From CAIKZJ01 sp964626015 (GTDB lineage Bacteria > Bacteroidota > Ignavibacteria > Tepidaquicellales > Tepidaquicellaceae): a stretch of 42,802 bases of DNA. Under the pieces are notes generated by a model, which made no database searches, was not told the origin of the DNA, and saw only the letters and a program-made list of their open reading frames with translations. Position 1 is the stretch's first letter, and every line of letters starts with the position of its first letter. The stretch spans positions 1-42,802 of the forward strand of contig CAZVCC010000026.1 of assembly GCA_964626015.1 (NCBI GenBank). Reading direction: 5' to 3'. Below, piece after piece: positions 24,922 through 34,021 of this stretch. The position numbers and the translations under genes are program-made.

Positions 24922-25962
24922 TTGAAGTTAAACAAAGATGAAATAAGAAGGTTGCTTGTGATAAAATTCGGAGGAATCGGAGACGTTCTCATGTCAACAC
25001 CAGTACTGCCAAACCTGAGAGCATACTTTCCCGATTCTAAGATTGATTTTCTAACGTTGATTAAGAACCGTGATGTACTCATGGATAATCAATACATAGA
25101 CCGCGTTCTTACCTACGACTCAAAAATTGATAAATCTTACGACCTGATAAGGCATATTCGGAACAAAGAGTACAATCTTGTGATTGACCTGTACTGCAAT
25201 CCGCGAACAGCTTTCCTCACTTACATCACAGGAGCAAAATACAGAGTAGGTTTTAAATTTCGCGGGAGGAATTATGCGTACAACATAAAAGGAATGGGGC
25301 GCGGAGGAATTGTGCATAACACAGACTTCAATCTGGATGCACTGATTAATGCAAATATACCAATCGTTACTAAAAAGCTGAATCTATCAGTAAACATAGT
25401 TCATGAGGAGTTTGCTGATAAATTTTTATCAGATAACGATTTAAGAAACGAGTTTCTAATTGGGATTGCTATTACGGGCGGATGGGAGTCGAAACGCTAC
25501 AAGATAAAGGATTACATTGAGCTAATAAATCTTTTATCGGCTAAATATAATGCTAAGTTTGTAATACTCTGGGGTACAAAACAGGAGCTTAAAGAAGCGA
25601 GAGAAATTAAGTTAAATACAGACGGAAATGTTTTCATAATACCTGATAGTCCAATCAGGTATCTTGCTGCCATCATCAAGAAATGCAAGGCACTAATTGG
25701 TAATGACTCGGGACCTCTGCATCTTGCGGGTGCGGTTGAGGTGCCTGTTCTCGGGATATACGGACCTACAAACCCGGAATTGCAAGGACCTTACGGAAAA
25801 AGGAATGTAACGGTGCAAAACACAAAACTTGAATGTCTGCACTGCAACCTGCTCGATTGCAGCATCGGAAATGTATGCATGACCGAGCTTTCAAAACCGT
25901 TTATACTTTCAAAATTTGAAGAACTTCTTAAAAAGAATAATATTTTGATACCGCAAAAATAA
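24922..25962 (+). CDS. Glycosyltransferase family 9 (heptosyltransferase-like), first of three
   Basis: This 346-residue GT-B enzyme is predicted to transfer a sugar, often ADP-heptose, to LPS core or a related glycan on the cytosolic face of the inner membrane. The N-terminal domain has LLVIKFGGIGDVLMSTPVLP (11-30). The C-terminal donor domain has IGNDSGPLHLAGAVEVPVLG and YGPTNPELQGPYG. A Cys cluster, C-x2-C-x4-C-x5-C (ECLHCNLLDCSIGNVC), lies near residue 300. The start is TTG at 24922; a second TTG at 24952, preceded by AGAAGG, would begin at LLVIKFGG and is a real alternative. It abuts the next gene without a gap. Confidence 0.87.
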   Translation: MKLNKDEIRRLLVIKFGGIGDVLMSTPVLPNLRAYFPDSKIDFLTLIKNRDVLMDNQYIDRVLTYDSKIDKSYDLIRHIRNKEYNLVIDLYCNPRTAFLTYITGAKYRVGFKFRGRNYAYNIKGMGRGGIVHNTDFNLDALINANIPIVTKKLNLSVNIVHEEFADKFLSDNDLRNEFLIGIAITGGWESKRYKIKDYIELINLLSAKYNAKFVILWGTKQELKEAREIKLNTDGNVFIIPDSPIRYLAAIIKKCKALIGNDSGPLHLAGAVEVPVLGIYGPTNPELQGPYGKRNVTVQNTKLECLHCNLLDCSIGNVCMTELSKPFILSKFEELLKKNNILIPQK

Positions 25963-26979
25963 ATGTCAAGAAGATATTTAATAGTGAGAACAGACAGAGT
26001 TGGAGATGTAGTTATGACGACAGCAATTCCAAGAGAGATAAAGAAAGCATATCCGGATGCATTTGTTGCGACACTTACACAACCAAATACGGCAGTAATA
26101 TTCGATAACAATCCATATGTTGATGCGCGAATTACAGACGATCTTTCAAAGGATACATTCTGGAATGTCGTAAAACAATTAAGGAAGTATAAGTTTGATT
26201 ACGGACTGCTGATTCTTCCGACAGAGCGTGCAGCATATCAGATGTTCTTGGGAGGTATTAAGAAAAGAATCGGAGTAGGAAGGATATTTTACGAGGTAAT
26301 CACTTTTATGGGGAGCGTTTCACGAAATAATTACAGACCTCTTCGTCATGAAGCTGATTACTGCATGGACCTTGCGAGGAAGACGGGTGTTAATACTAAT
26401 AATTTTCAGCCAGAAATTTTTGTATCCGACACTGAAAAAGCAGAAACAAGAGATTACTTGAATTCAAAAGGAATTATAAACAGCAACTATAAAATCATAA
26501 TTCATACAGGTTCGAAAAATTCCGCACCGAACTGGAGCGAGGAGAAATATTTCAGGCTGATACAGAAGTTAATCAAGAAGTATCCCGATAAAGAATTCGC
26601 TTTACTGCTTACTGCTTACGAAATGACCAATGAGTTTAAGAATAAGGTAAAATCCCTTAAAGACAGACGAATATACGACGTATCGGATGACATTGATAAT
26701 TTGCGAAAGTTAATAAAAATAATATCTGCGACAGATTTAATGATATGTTCATCCACTGGTCCGATTCATTTAGCGGATGCTCTCGACAGGAAATGCATAG
26801 GGATTCACTGCAAGCGTGATATGAATTGTGTTAAGATATGGGGAGTGATAAACAAAAAATCCATAAACCTTGAAGTATCAAAGGAATACTGCGACACACA
26901 CTGCAGCAGTGACAAAGAGATATGCGGTATAGAAAACGGTCTTTCTACTGATGAAGTTTTAAACCATATTATATTATAA
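25963..26979 (+). CDS. Glycosyltransferase family 9 (heptosyltransferase-like), second of three
   Basis: This 338-residue GT9 protein starts MSRRYLIVRTDRVGDVVMTT, with the usual GDV loop of the family. IIIHTGSKNSAPNWSEEKYF and ICSSTGPIHLADALDRKCIG form the donor-binding half. The C-terminus has a shorter Cys motif (EYCDTHCSSDKEICG). The ATG follows directly after the preceding stop codon. It probably adds a different sugar or linkage of the same glycan as its two neighbours; the substrate cannot be read from sequence. Confidence 0.87.
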   Translation: MSRRYLIVRTDRVGDVVMTTAIPREIKKAYPDAFVATLTQPNTAVIFDNNPYVDARITDDLSKDTFWNVVKQLRKYKFDYGLLILPTERAAYQMFLGGIKKRIGVGRIFYEVITFMGSVSRNNYRPLRHEADYCMDLARKTGVNTNNFQPEIFVSDTEKAETRDYLNSKGIINSNYKIIIHTGSKNSAPNWSEEKYFRLIQKLIKKYPDKEFALLLTAYEMTNEFKNKVKSLKDRRIYDVSDDIDNLRKLIKIISATDLMICSSTGPIHLADALDRKCIGIHCKRDMNCVKIWGVINKKSINLEVSKEYCDTHCSSDKEICGIENGLSTDEVLNHIIL

Positions 26980-26981
26980 GA

Positions 26982-28124
26982 ATGAAATACAAAGATCTGA
27001 AAATACCAAAGTGTAAAAACTTTTCCGGTTACAAACCTTGTAAGCCATACTATAACTGCATAGAACAAGGCTGCGCTGATGACTCAACGAGTGTTATAGG
27101 AAAAAAGATACTGATAATATCTCTTGATGCACTCGGAAACGTACTTGATAACACACCTTTGCTGCATGCGATTAAAAGGAAGTTTCCAGTCAGCACGATA
27201 CACTGGATAACAATGCCAAATGCGGAGAAGATTCTTTTCAACAATAAATTCATAGACAAGCTTTTTCTATGGGATGATGAAAGCAGAATGATATCACGAA
27301 ATATAGAATATGATATAGTCATGAATGCGGATAAATCCCTGTATGCATGCGCATTTGCGAATGAGACAAAAGCAAAGAAGAAACTCGGATTTCTTCTCAA
27401 TAAAGACGGCAAGATTGTTCCAGCAAATGACGCAGCGATGTACAGTTACATACTCGGAATTGATGATATGAAAAAGTTCAGAAAAAATAAGAAATCAGGC
27501 GTCGAGATTATACATGAAGTGTTCGAGTTGAAGTACGAAAGAGACAGATACGTTTTTGAATTTACCCCAGAAGAAAAAGAATATATTGCTGAGTATAAAA
27601 AGTTAATAAAGTATGATGACAAGAAAGTTTTCGCAGGATTCAACACTGGGTGCTCTGAACTTTTCCCTAACAAGAAAATGACGATTGAGCAGCATATTTT
27701 TATAATAAAGAAAATACTGAAAAACAAGAACATCGTAGTAATGCTTCTCGGCGGCCGTGAGGATACTTTGCGTAACGAGCAGATTTACAGTTCATTTTCG
27801 GAGTCAGAACAAAAGAGAATAATCAACACACCTTCAACTGAGGGAATCCGCAGGGGTGCCTGTTACATGTCAATACCGGATATAGTTGTTTCGGGGGACA
27901 GTTTCGGTATGCACCTTGCGATAGCTCTCCAGAAGTACATAATAGCATGGTTCGGCTTATCTTGCCAGGCTGAGATAGAACTTTACGATTACGGAGTAAA
28001 ACTGTATCCTAAAGACCTGGAATGTTCACCTTGCTGGAAACGTGTTTGTCCTTACAATCTTGAGTGTATTAACATGATAGACCTTAAGAAAATAGTCGAA
28101 ACAATTAATAATTTTAAAAAGTAA
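26982..28124 (+). CDS. Glycosyltransferase family 9-like protein with N-terminal Cys-rich extension
   Basis: This 380-residue protein has a GT9 core from about residue 40 (KKILIISLDALGNVLDNTP) and a donor domain with NTGCSELFPNKKM, VVMLLGGREDTLRNEQI and VSGDSFGMHLAIALQKYIIA. In front of the core is a ~35-residue extension with Cys11, 20, 26 and 31 that the other two GT9 genes lack. The C-terminus has ECSPCWKRVCPYNLEC, with the same C-x2-C-x4-C-x5-C spacing as the first GT9. The paired Cys clusters could bind a metal together. The first loop reads LGNVLD instead of GDV, so donor preference may differ. Gaps are 2 bases before and 5 bases after. Confidence 0.8.
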   Translation: MKYKDLKIPKCKNFSGYKPCKPYYNCIEQGCADDSTSVIGKKILIISLDALGNVLDNTPLLHAIKRKFPVSTIHWITMPNAEKILFNNKFIDKLFLWDDESRMISRNIEYDIVMNADKSLYACAFANETKAKKKLGFLLNKDGKIVPANDAAMYSYILGIDDMKKFRKNKKSGVEIIHEVFELKYERDRYVFEFTPEEKEYIAEYKKLIKYDDKKVFAGFNTGCSELFPNKKMTIEQHIFIIKKILKNKNIVVMLLGGREDTLRNEQIYSSFSESEQKRIINTPSTEGIRRGACYMSIPDIVVSGDSFGMHLAIALQKYIIAWFGLSCQAEIELYDYGVKLYPKDLECSPCWKRVCPYNLECINMIDLKKIVETINNFKK

Positions 28125-28129
28125 ATTTT

Positions 28130-29224
28130 ATGGGTTACAGAATTCCATTATACATTCCGTTATTATCTGGAAATGAAAAGAAATACGTTAATGAGTGTCT
28201 TGATTCCACATGGATTTCATCAAAGGGGAAGTTCATTCATGAATTTGAAGACAAATTTTGTGAATACATCGGGGTTAAATATGCTGCATCAGTTTCAAAC
28301 GGAACGACTGCACTTCACCTTGCTCTTGAAACACTGGGAATAACTGCTGGTGATGAGGTTATTGTTCCCACTTTTACGTACATAGCATCAGTGAGCGCTG
28401 TAGTTTATACTGGCGCTACACCTGTATTCGTTGATTCGATAGAAGAAACGTGGCAGCTTGATCCCGAAGATATTAAGAAGAAAATCAATCCAAAGACAAA
28501 AGCAATAATGGTTGTTCATCTTTACGGCCAAATGTGCGATATGGATGAGATAATGAAAATTGCAGATGAGTACAATCTATTTGTAATCGAAGACTGTGCA
28601 GAAGCGTTCGGGTCACAGTATAAAGGAAGATACGCTGGTACTTTCGGAAACATTGCAGCTTTTAGTTTTTACGGTAACAAAACAATAACAACAGGAGAAG
28701 GCGGAATGCTTGTATCGAACGATTACTACCTTTATGACAAAGCTTACCACCTGAAAATGCACGGAGTCTCGAGTGTAAGAGAATACTGGCATGACGTTAT
28801 AGGATATAATTACAGAATGACGAACATCTGTGCTGCGATAGGACTTGCACAGATTGAAAGAGCAGATGAGATAATAAAGAAGAAAAGGGTGATAGCAGAA
28901 TTATATGCGGAAAATCTTAAAGGTCTTCCATTAACATGGCATAAAGAGCAGAAAGAATCGGTACATTCATACTGGATGTTTTCCATCCTGGTAGAAAGCG
29001 TTAAAGTAAGGGAGGCTTTGCGAAGCTTCCTTTCAGAAAACGGGATTGAGACACGTCCGACTTTTTATCCTGCTCATACTATGCCGATGTTTACGCACAC
29101 ATATCAGAAGTTCAAAGTTGCAGAAGGTATTGCAATAAGAGGGATTAATTTGCCATGTTTCCCTGAACTGAAGAAAGAACAGGTGATTGAAGTATGTGAT
29201 GCAATTAAGAGTTTTTATAAGTAG
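28130..29224 (+). CDS. DegT/DnrJ/EryC1-family sugar aminotransferase (perosamine synthase-like)
   Basis: This 364-residue PLP enzyme transfers an amino group to a nucleotide-linked keto-sugar. IPLYIPLLSGNEKKYVNECL at the N-terminus, SVSNGTTALHLAL, EVIVPTFTYIASVSAV, IEDCAEAFGS (PLP Asp155) and FSFYGNKTITTGEGGM, with Schiff-base Lys184, are all in place. The wording is closest to GDP-perosamine synthase-like members, but the sugar is not certain. It is the last gene of the wecB operon, 5 bases after the third GT9. With the epimerase and transferases it suggests an amino-sugar-containing O-antigen or surface glycan. Confidence 0.88.
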   Translation: MGYRIPLYIPLLSGNEKKYVNECLDSTWISSKGKFIHEFEDKFCEYIGVKYAASVSNGTTALHLALETLGITAGDEVIVPTFTYIASVSAVVYTGATPVFVDSIEETWQLDPEDIKKKINPKTKAIMVVHLYGQMCDMDEIMKIADEYNLFVIEDCAEAFGSQYKGRYAGTFGNIAAFSFYGNKTITTGEGGMLVSNDYYLYDKAYHLKMHGVSSVREYWHDVIGYNYRMTNICAAIGLAQIERADEIIKKKRVIAELYAENLKGLPLTWHKEQKESVHSYWMFSILVESVKVREALRSFLSENGIETRPTFYPAHTMPMFTHTYQKFKVAEGIAIRGINLPCFPELKKEQVIEVCDAIKSFYK

Positions 29225-29419
29225 AGATTTTTTTAATTGTTATGAGGTTAAACATATTCCTTTAAAAAGGAAAAGAATTTTCACCAAAATCGGATTCAAT
29301 GTTGAATAAGATTTAAGGGAATACGGCAGAGGATTTAATGATAAAAATATATTAAAATTATGAAGTTGATTTAATACAACTTTATTAATATTTTTAACTA
29401 CTAAACAATACTTCATAAA

Positions 29420-30355
29420 ATGTCTGACTTAAAAATATTTACAGGTACAAACTCTCTGAATCTCGGAGAGAAAATTGCAAATCTTCTCAATGTAATTCCC
29501 GGTAACAGAGAGATTAAACATTTTTCTGACGGTGAGATCTGGATGCGATACAATGAGAACATACGCGGGAGGGATGTTTTCATAATCCAATCCACTAATC
29601 CCCCGTCTGATAACATAATGGAACTACTAATAATGATAGATGCTGCAAAGCGTTCATCAGCATTGAGAGTGAATGCAGTTATTCCCTATTTCGGATATGC
29701 CCGTCAGGACAGGAAAGACCAGCCGAGAGTTTCAATAACAGCAAAGTTAATATCAAACCTTATCGAGAAAGCAGGTGCGGACAGAGTTATAACTATGGAC
29801 CTTCACGCATCACAGATTCAGGGATTCTTTGATATACCGGTTGACCACCTTTACGGGTCGGCAGTATTCCTGAAACACTTTTATGATTTAAACATCCAGA
29901 ACCTCGCAGTGTGCTCACCTGATGTAGGAAGTATCAAAATGGCGAGAGCATATGCAAAAAGACTTCATGCAGATTTAATACTCATAGATAAACGAAGACC
30001 GAAACAAAACGTAGCAGAGATTATGAATATAATAGGAGAGGTAAAAGACAAGAACGTACTCGTTATTGACGATCTTATTGATACGGCAGGAACGTTTGTT
30101 AATGCTGTGAACGCGGTAAAGGAAAAAGGTGCTTTGGAAATATACGGAGCATGTACTCATGCAATACTTTCTGGAGAAGCGATGAAAAGGATTGAAGAAT
30201 CACCGCTTAAAAAACTGTACGTAACTGATACAATACCTCTGAAACAAACCTCGGAGAAAATAGAAGTAAAGAGCGTAGCGTCAATCTTCGCAGAAGCTAT
30301 AATCAGAACAAATCAGGATGAGTCAATCAGCTCACTGTTTGACATAGTGGTGTAG
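29420..30355 (+). CDS. prs: Ribose-phosphate pyrophosphokinase
   Basis: This 311-residue enzyme makes PRPP from ribose 5-phosphate and ATP. Motifs are FSDGEIWMRYNENIRG (35-50), VIPYFGYARQDRKDQPR, TMDLHASQIQGFFDIPVDHL, VCSPDVGSIKMARAYAKRL and the PRPP-binding VIDDLIDTAGTF at about 214-225. Length fits the class I family. The 195-base spacer before it suggests its own promoter. PRPP supplies upp. Confidence 0.95.
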   Translation: MSDLKIFTGTNSLNLGEKIANLLNVIPGNREIKHFSDGEIWMRYNENIRGRDVFIIQSTNPPSDNIMELLIMIDAAKRSSALRVNAVIPYFGYARQDRKDQPRVSITAKLISNLIEKAGADRVITMDLHASQIQGFFDIPVDHLYGSAVFLKHFYDLNIQNLAVCSPDVGSIKMARAYAKRLHADLILIDKRRPKQNVAEIMNIIGEVKDKNVLVIDDLIDTAGTFVNAVNAVKEKGALEIYGACTHAILSGEAMKRIEESPLKKLYVTDTIPLKQTSEKIEVKSVASIFAEAIIRTNQDESISSLFDIVV

Positions 30356-30423
30356 CTGAATTTTTTAGGATGTATTTTGTTTTAAATATATTATAAAACA
30401 AATATTCAGGAGATAATTTTCAT

Positions 30424-31749
30424 ATGTTAGTTGATATTATTATGCCCAAAATGGGTGAATCAATAATGGAAGGTACTATACTTAAATGGCTTAAACAGCC
30501 GGGTGATAAGGTTGAAAGAGACGAACCGATACTTGAAATTTCTACGGATAAAGTCGATACAGAAGTTCCCTCACCTGAATCAGGAGTTTTAGCTGAATTG
30601 CTTTATAAAGAAAATGATACAGTCGAAGTAGGTAATGTTTTAGCAAAACTGGAAACTGACTCAAGCTCAAGCGTAACTCCGAAGCAAACATCAAATGAAG
30701 AGTTGAAAAAAGAGGAAACAATTAAGGAAACTTCTGTACCTGCAAAAGATGAGGTTAAATTAACACCAGTTTTGAAAGAGGAGGAAATAAAAGCTGAAGG
30801 AGGGTTTTATTCACCACTTGTTCTAAACATAGCGAAGAAAGAAGGGGTAGGATCATCAGAACTTTCATCGATAAAAGGCACTGGTTTGCAAGGTAGAGTA
30901 ACAAAGAAAGATATATTAGAATATATTTCAAAAAGAGGAACAGCGCCTTCTTTAAAGACCGAAACAGCGGTTCCCGTAAAAGCAACCGCAGCACCTGTAA
31001 AGAAAGAATTTCCAAAACAGGAAATTAATTATAACGAAGAAGGTTTATCCGTACTTGAGTTTGATAATATTAGACAAAAAATGGCTGAGCATATGGTTGA
31101 ATCAGTTGCTATATCACCACACGTAAACGCCATTGCAGAGGTTGACCTTACAAACGTTGAGAAAGCAAGAAAGAAAATGGCGGCAGAGTTTGAAGCGAAT
31201 GAAGGATTCAAACTGACATACATGCCGTTTATAGCAGAAGCGGTTATAAAAGCATTAAAAGATTTTCCTCTGATAAATTCTATAATTGATGATTCATCAA
31301 AACCGTTTAAAGCAATAACCAGGAGCAAGATTAATCTCGGTATGGCAGTAGCGATGGAAAATGGAGGACTTATAGTTCCTGTTATAAAGAATGCTGACGG
31401 AATGAATCTCGTAGGCATTTCAAGAAGTGTCAATGACCTCGGAAAAAGAGCACGTGTAAAGAAACTGACGCTTGATGAGATCCAGGGAGGTACGTTTACA
31501 ATATCAAATTACGGTGTATTCGGTAACATTATAGGAACTATGGTAATAAATCAACCGCAAGTCGCAATAATGGGAGTTGGCGCAATTAAGAAGAGACCAT
31601 CAGTATTGGAAACACCCGACGGAGATTTTGTTGTAATAAAACCGATGGTATACTTAACACTTTCGTTTGACCATCGTTTGATAGATGGTGCCCTCGGCGG
31701 CAGGTTTATAATGCGTGTTGCACATTATCTTGAAAATTATCAGGGCTAA
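30424..31749 (+). CDS. Dihydrolipoamide acyltransferase (E2 of a 2-oxoacid dehydrogenase)
   Basis: This 441-residue E2 component has one N-terminal lipoyl domain (residues 1-77) with lipoylated Lys43 in ISTDKVDTEVPSP, a Glu/Lys-rich linker, a peripheral-subunit-binding domain at about 129-168 (VLNIAKKEGVGSSELSSIKG, then RVTKKDILEY), an Ala/Pro linker, and the catalytic acyltransferase domain ending in SFDHRLIDGALGGRF with His417 and Asp421. Pyruvate, 2-oxoglutarate and branched-chain types cannot be separated with confidence. No E1 or E3 gene is adjacent, so it is an orphan here. A clear terminator follows. Confidence 0.9.
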   Translation: MLVDIIMPKMGESIMEGTILKWLKQPGDKVERDEPILEISTDKVDTEVPSPESGVLAELLYKENDTVEVGNVLAKLETDSSSSVTPKQTSNEELKKEETIKETSVPAKDEVKLTPVLKEEEIKAEGGFYSPLVLNIAKKEGVGSSELSSIKGTGLQGRVTKKDILEYISKRGTAPSLKTETAVPVKATAAPVKKEFPKQEINYNEEGLSVLEFDNIRQKMAEHMVESVAISPHVNAIAEVDLTNVEKARKKMAAEFEANEGFKLTYMPFIAEAVIKALKDFPLINSIIDDSSKPFKAITRSKINLGMAVAMENGGLIVPVIKNADGMNLVGISRSVNDLGKRARVKKLTLDEIQGGTFTISNYGVFGNIIGTMVINQPQVAIMGVGAIKKRPSVLETPDGDFVVIKPMVYLTLSFDHRLIDGALGGRFIMRVAHYLENYQG

Positions 31750-31771
31750 AAATTAATATAAATTATTATGG

Positions 31772-31805
31772 AGGTTACCTAACAATAGTTAAGTAACCTT
31801 TTTTT
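31772..31805 (+). terminator. Rho-independent terminator after the E2 gene
   Basis: The 12-position stem AGGTTACCTAAC / GTTAAGTAACCT (one mismatch) with loop AATA is followed by a run of T to 31805. It separates the prs-E2 unit from the subtilase. Confidence 0.87.
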
Positions 31806-31841
31806 GTTAAACATTTTGTTAAAGAAATAAAATAGATTAAT

Positions 31842-33593
31842 ATGGAAAAAATAAAACTCTGTTTGTTATTAGTCTTAATAAGTATATCTTCGCTGGCTAT
31901 TGCCGCTAATGACAGCGCAAACACAAAATACTGGATTATCTTTTCGGATAAAGACGGGATAAAACAAGAAGATGTGATTAAGTATAACTCATTTGAGTAT
32001 AAAGCAGGTTTAGAGTTACTTACTGAGAAAGCCATTAATCGACGTTTGAAAGTACTGAGAAAAGAAGAATTGATTGGGTTTGCAGACCTGCCTGTTTCAA
32101 ATAAATACATTGACAAAATTATGAACATGAAAATTGATGTTATTGCTAAATCGAGATGGTTCAACGGCGTAAGTGCTTACCTGACACAATCACAGCTCGA
32201 ATCTGTGAAGAAACTTGAATTTGTTAACCAAATATTTGCTGTTAAGAAGCTATACAAACAAGGTTTTGAAAGCACCTCTCCCGTTTTTCTTAAAACTTAT
32301 TATGAAAGTATTACGGAACAGGATTCGATGAATGTATATGATTACGGAAAATCGTTTAATCAGATGATGCTCGTAAATGTACCTGCGGTTCACAATCTTG
32401 GAATAACGGGCAGCGGAGTAATGGTTGCAAGCTTTGACGACGGTTTTGAATGGAAGACTCATGAAGCGCTGATGGGCTTGAATGTTCTTGATGAGTTTGA
32501 TTTTATTAATAAGGACAAAAACACAGCAAGAGAAAAGAATCAGAAATATACTGATTCGGAATCTCAGGGGGGACACGGAACAGCAACTCTGTCTTCACTT
32601 GCAGGTTTCAAGGAAGGAAAGCTTATAGGTCCCGCGTTCAATTCAGATTATATACTTGCAAAGACTGAATACGTATCTTCAGAAACACCTATGGAAGAGG
32701 ACTTCTGGCTTGAAGCAGCGGAATGGGCTGAAGCACTCGGCGCCGACGTTATAACAAGTTCACTTGTTTACAAAGCATTTGACAAACCTTTTCTGGATAA
32801 TTCATACACTTACGCGGACTTTGACGGGAAAACTTCAATCATCACGATTGCAGGAGATCTTGCTGCACATTACGGTGTGGTAGTCTGCAACGCAACCGGT
32901 AATTATTACCAGACCGACCCACCTTCTTTAGGTTCGGCATCTGATGGTGATTCAGTAATAGGGATTGGTGCGGTAGACAAGCAAGGGAATGTTACGACCT
33001 TCAGCTCAAACGGACCGACAAGTGACGGACGGATAAAACCGGACGTTGTTGCTCCAGGTGCGATTGTTTATGTTGCAAGAATGGGAGAGGGAAATAATTA
33101 TGATTATTCGAACGGTACATCTTTCTCAACTCCTATAACGGCAGGTGTATGCGCTTTGATTCTTTCTGCACATCCGGAGCTAACAGCAATGCAGGTTAGA
33201 GAGGCATTGAGGAATACTGCAAACAACAGCTCTACACCTAACAATGTAATTGGTTGGGGATTGATTAATGCATACAAAGCAATGCTTTATTTCGGTGCAG
33301 TATGGGGAAAAGAAACTATTACTGAAAGGAATAACAAAAAAATTGTCAGGATAGGATTTGCTTCGAATGATTTCACACAACCATCATCCGTTAAATTCAA
33401 TTACAGGACTCCGAAAAGTAAGAAGTTTAAATCGGTTGATATGACACTGGTGCATCAGATTGAAAAAGATAATTACTCGGGGGTGTATGAATTCGTATCT
33501 AATGAATACAAGGGAACTGCTGAAAAAGATGAGATTGAATATTATTTTACCGTAAATATTAACGGAAAAGAATTAACATATCCGAAGAAATAG
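31842..33593 (+). CDS. Secreted subtilisin-like serine peptidase (S8)
   Basis: This is a 583-residue exported protease. The signal peptide is residues 1-21 (CLLLVLISISSLAIA). A propeptide-like region lies at about 25-180 (KYWIIFSDKDG, LTEKAINRR). The catalytic domain holds Asp199 in VMVASFDDGF, His245 in GGHGTATLSSLAG, the oxyanion Asn354 in CNATGNYY and Ser427 in NGTSFSTPITAGVCAL, so the triad is complete. The C-terminal ~110 residues are a beta-rich tail (FNYRTPKSKKF, KDEIEYYFTVNING). Unlike the other secreted proteins of this window there is no T9SS sorting domain, so it may stay in the periplasm or use another route. It appears to be a single-gene unit. Confidence 0.9.
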   Translation: MEKIKLCLLLVLISISSLAIAANDSANTKYWIIFSDKDGIKQEDVIKYNSFEYKAGLELLTEKAINRRLKVLRKEELIGFADLPVSNKYIDKIMNMKIDVIAKSRWFNGVSAYLTQSQLESVKKLEFVNQIFAVKKLYKQGFESTSPVFLKTYYESITEQDSMNVYDYGKSFNQMMLVNVPAVHNLGITGSGVMVASFDDGFEWKTHEALMGLNVLDEFDFINKDKNTAREKNQKYTDSESQGGHGTATLSSLAGFKEGKLIGPAFNSDYILAKTEYVSSETPMEEDFWLEAAEWAEALGADVITSSLVYKAFDKPFLDNSYTYADFDGKTSIITIAGDLAAHYGVVVCNATGNYYQTDPPSLGSASDGDSVIGIGAVDKQGNVTTFSSNGPTSDGRIKPDVVAPGAIVYVARMGEGNNYDYSNGTSFSTPITAGVCALILSAHPELTAMQVREALRNTANNSSTPNNVIGWGLINAYKAMLYFGAVWGKETITERNNKKIVRIGFASNDFTQPSSVKFNYRTPKSKKFKSVDMTLVHQIEKDNYSGVYEFVSNEYKGTAEKDEIEYYFTVNINGKELTYPKK

Positions 33594-33958
33594 TTTATTT
33601 TCAACCACATCGGGGTTTATGCTATTACTATTAAAACCCCACCTTCACAAGGGATAATTCGTATTTAAACCCTGTGGAGTTTATTGCTTATTAGTTTATT
33701 ATATATTTAAGCCCTTTGGATCTGAATTAATTTTTATTCAGGACCCCGGTTTCGCAGGGGATTAATAATATTAAAGCCATCTTGAACTGCCCTTGACAGT
33801 CATATTTGACTGATTTGTTACAAAAACAAAGCTTGGTTACTGACCCTTAATATCATCTCTTCATTTTCATAAATAATTGAATTGAATGAACAATTCAAAA
33901 GCTGTACTTTTCAAGTTTCAAACATTAAAGATAATATTTCTAAACTTCAAAGTATAAT
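33594..33958. other. Intergenic region with GC-rich short inverted motifs
   Basis: No gene is seen. GGGGTTT (33612-33618) can pair with AAACCCC (33634-33640). Several AAACCCC-, AAACCCT-, AAGCCC- and GACCCCGG-type blocks recur up to 33780, and CAGTCATATTTGACTG (33797-33812) is a small hairpin. None has a terminator-like T-run. Confidence 0.45.
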
Positions 33959-34021
33959 ATTTCATATTTAGATAAAATATCGGTTAGAGGAGCAAGAGTA
34001 CACAACCTTAGGAATATCGAC

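Noticed and set aside
29257..29272. TTCCTTTAAAAAGGAA as terminator of the glycan operon
   Set aside because: The stem is AT-rich and no T-run follows on the plus strand.
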